DNA of 6,235 nucleotides from Chloroflexota bacterium (GTDB taxonomy: Bacteria > Chloroflexota > Limnocylindria > Limnocylindrales > CSP1-4). The position numbers and the translations under genes are program-made. The notes beneath the pieces were generated by a model. The model worked only from the letters and a program-made list of their open reading frames with translations. It was not told where the DNA came from and ran no database searches. The DNA is taken from NCBI GenBank assembly GCA_003158495.1, contig PMJT01000119.1:1-6235 (forward strand), read 5' to 3'. Shown here in pieces: positions 5,908 to 6,235 of this stretch (position 1 is the stretch's first letter; every line of letters starts with the position of its first letter).

Positions 5908-6015
5908 ATGGTCGTCGGCGAGTTGAACCACCGCGCCTGTTGGGCCGGTGGCTTTTTTGTAGGCCCCGGGAACGGCGACGCGTGCACGGCTGACGCCGCC
6001 ACATTCGCCAGGTGA
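5908..6015 (+). CDS. 35-residue leader ORF overlapping carA
   Basis: The ATG at 5908 follows a perfect Shine-Dalgarno. The frame runs 35 codons to the TGA at 6013-6015, overlapping the proposed carA GTG (6012) as GTGA. The peptide (MVVGELNHRACWAGGFFVG at its start) has no recognisable family, and much of its sequence is dictated by the terminator hairpin inside it. It is best read as a regulatory leader peptide that delivers ribosomes to carA, which lacks a ribosome site of its own. Ribosomes translating it would also pass through the terminator region and could affect its folding. It is unlikely to act as a stable protein. Confidence 0.5.
   Translation: MVVGELNHRACWAGGFFVGPGNGDACTADAATFAR
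5928..5958 (+). terminator. intrinsic terminator (attenuator) in the carA leader
   Basis: CCACCG-GCC (5928-5933 and 5935-5937, with a bulged C at 5934) pairs with GGC-CGGTGG (5943-5951) around the loop TGTTG. Six T residues follow at 5953-5958. It sits between the PyrR hairpin and carA, inside the leader ORF. ACCGCG (5930-5935) in its 5' arm is the exact complement of CGCGGT (5879-5884) in the 5' arm of the PyrR hairpin. The two can therefore form an antiterminator that excludes both other structures. Confidence 0.82.
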
Positions 6016-6235
6016 CATCGACATTGCCATCGACACGCAAACAGCCGCCGTTCCCGCGCTCCAGTTCGGTCGTCGACCCTCGGGTCGGTGACTTCGGGCC
6101 GGCCCTGCTTGCGCTCGAGGACGGCCGCGTCTTCACGGGTGTTGCGTTCGGCTCGCCTAGATCAGGCGAGGGCGACCTCGTCGTGAACACCAGCCAGACC
6201 GGCTACCAGGAGATCGCCACCGATCCGAGCTACGC
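6012..6235 (+). CDS. carA: carbamoyl-phosphate synthase small subunit, N-terminal part (3' truncated by window)
   Basis: CarA is the glutaminase subunit of carbamoyl-phosphate synthase; it releases ammonia from glutamine for CarB in arginine and pyrimidine synthesis. Seventy-four codons are visible. ALLALEDGRVFTGVAFGS (31-48) and GEGDLVVNTSQTGYQEIATDPSY (52-74) are the conserved N-terminal CarA signature. The catalytic glutaminase domain lies beyond the window. An in-frame stop at 5991-5993 limits the start to GTG 6012 or TTG 6024, and no other usual start codon occurs before the conserved region. GTG 6012 is preferred because it overlaps the leader ORF stop. It gives an extension of about 30 residues before ALLALEDG, longer than is usual for CarA. 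It is probably pyrimidine-regulated through the leader described above. carB or other pyr genes would be expected downstream. Confidence 0.9.
   Translation, partial: MTSTLPSTRKQPPFPRSSSVVDPRVGDFGPALLALEDGRVFTGVAFGSPRSGEGDLVVNTSQTGYQEIATDPSY

Noticed and set aside
5935..5958. Trp and Cys codons (TGT TGG) and paired Phe codons in the carA leader ORF, suggesting ribosome-stalling attenuation by an amino acid.
   Set aside because: There is only one Trp codon and no run of Arg codons, and these codons are fixed by the hairpin and T-run. The PyrR hairpin explains the attenuator better.
4561..6036. A 491-codon open frame on the - strand.
   Set aside because: It runs antisense across the well-supported oxidoreductase, the carA leader and an intergenic region. 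Its product is Arg/Gly/Pro-rich without motifs, which is typical of a shadow frame in GC-rich DNA.
6152..6170. Perfect 7-bp inverted repeat CTCGCCT/AGGCGAG inside carA.
   Set aside because: It lies within conserved coding sequence with no T-run or other context; GC-rich codons give such stems by chance.

Overview
The window is high-GC bacterial DNA with tightly packed genes, all on the + strand. It carries an F420-type luciferase-like oxidoreductase, two genes that look leaderless (TAnnnT hexamer six bases before the ATG), and GTGA/ATGA start-stop overlaps. This suits a high-GC Chloroflexota or actinobacterial-type genome. I lean to Chloroflexota (uncultivated soil or freshwater lineages), but this is inference from style, not from a marker gene.

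Layout. (1) 1-3241: a three-gene operon: the 3' part of a GH94 glycoside phosphorylase, a DUF4380-like mutarotase-fold protein, and an SMP-30/gluconolactonase-family lactonase. Each start overlaps the previous stop by four bases. Together they look like part of a route in which an oligosaccharide is phosphorolysed and a sugar lactone is opened. (2) 3242-3969: a very GC-rich low-complexity stretch, a possible 90-residue hypothetical protein (3430-3702), then a structured segment (3715-3868) that ends in a strong intrinsic terminator and carries three CCTCC motifs, possibly a small RNA or a 3' UTR. (3) 3970-4584: a J-domain protein whose C-terminus resembles the small ExoX-C/DUF3820-type motif. 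(4) 4585-4893: a non-coding stretch. (5) 4894-5742: an LLM-class, probably F420-dependent, oxidoreductase. (6) 5743-6235: a regulatory leader followed by the 5' end of carA (carbamoyl-phosphate synthase small subunit), which runs off the window.

The most interesting part is the carA leader. It contains a good match to the PyrR-binding hairpin (CNGNGA hexaloop closed by GGTC/GACC) and a possible antiterminator pairing. It also has a perfect Shine-Dalgarno directly beside the hairpin, and a 35-codon leader ORF that contains an intrinsic terminator and overlaps the carA GTG by four bases. This suggests that pyrimidine-sensing transcription attenuation and translational coupling act together on carA.
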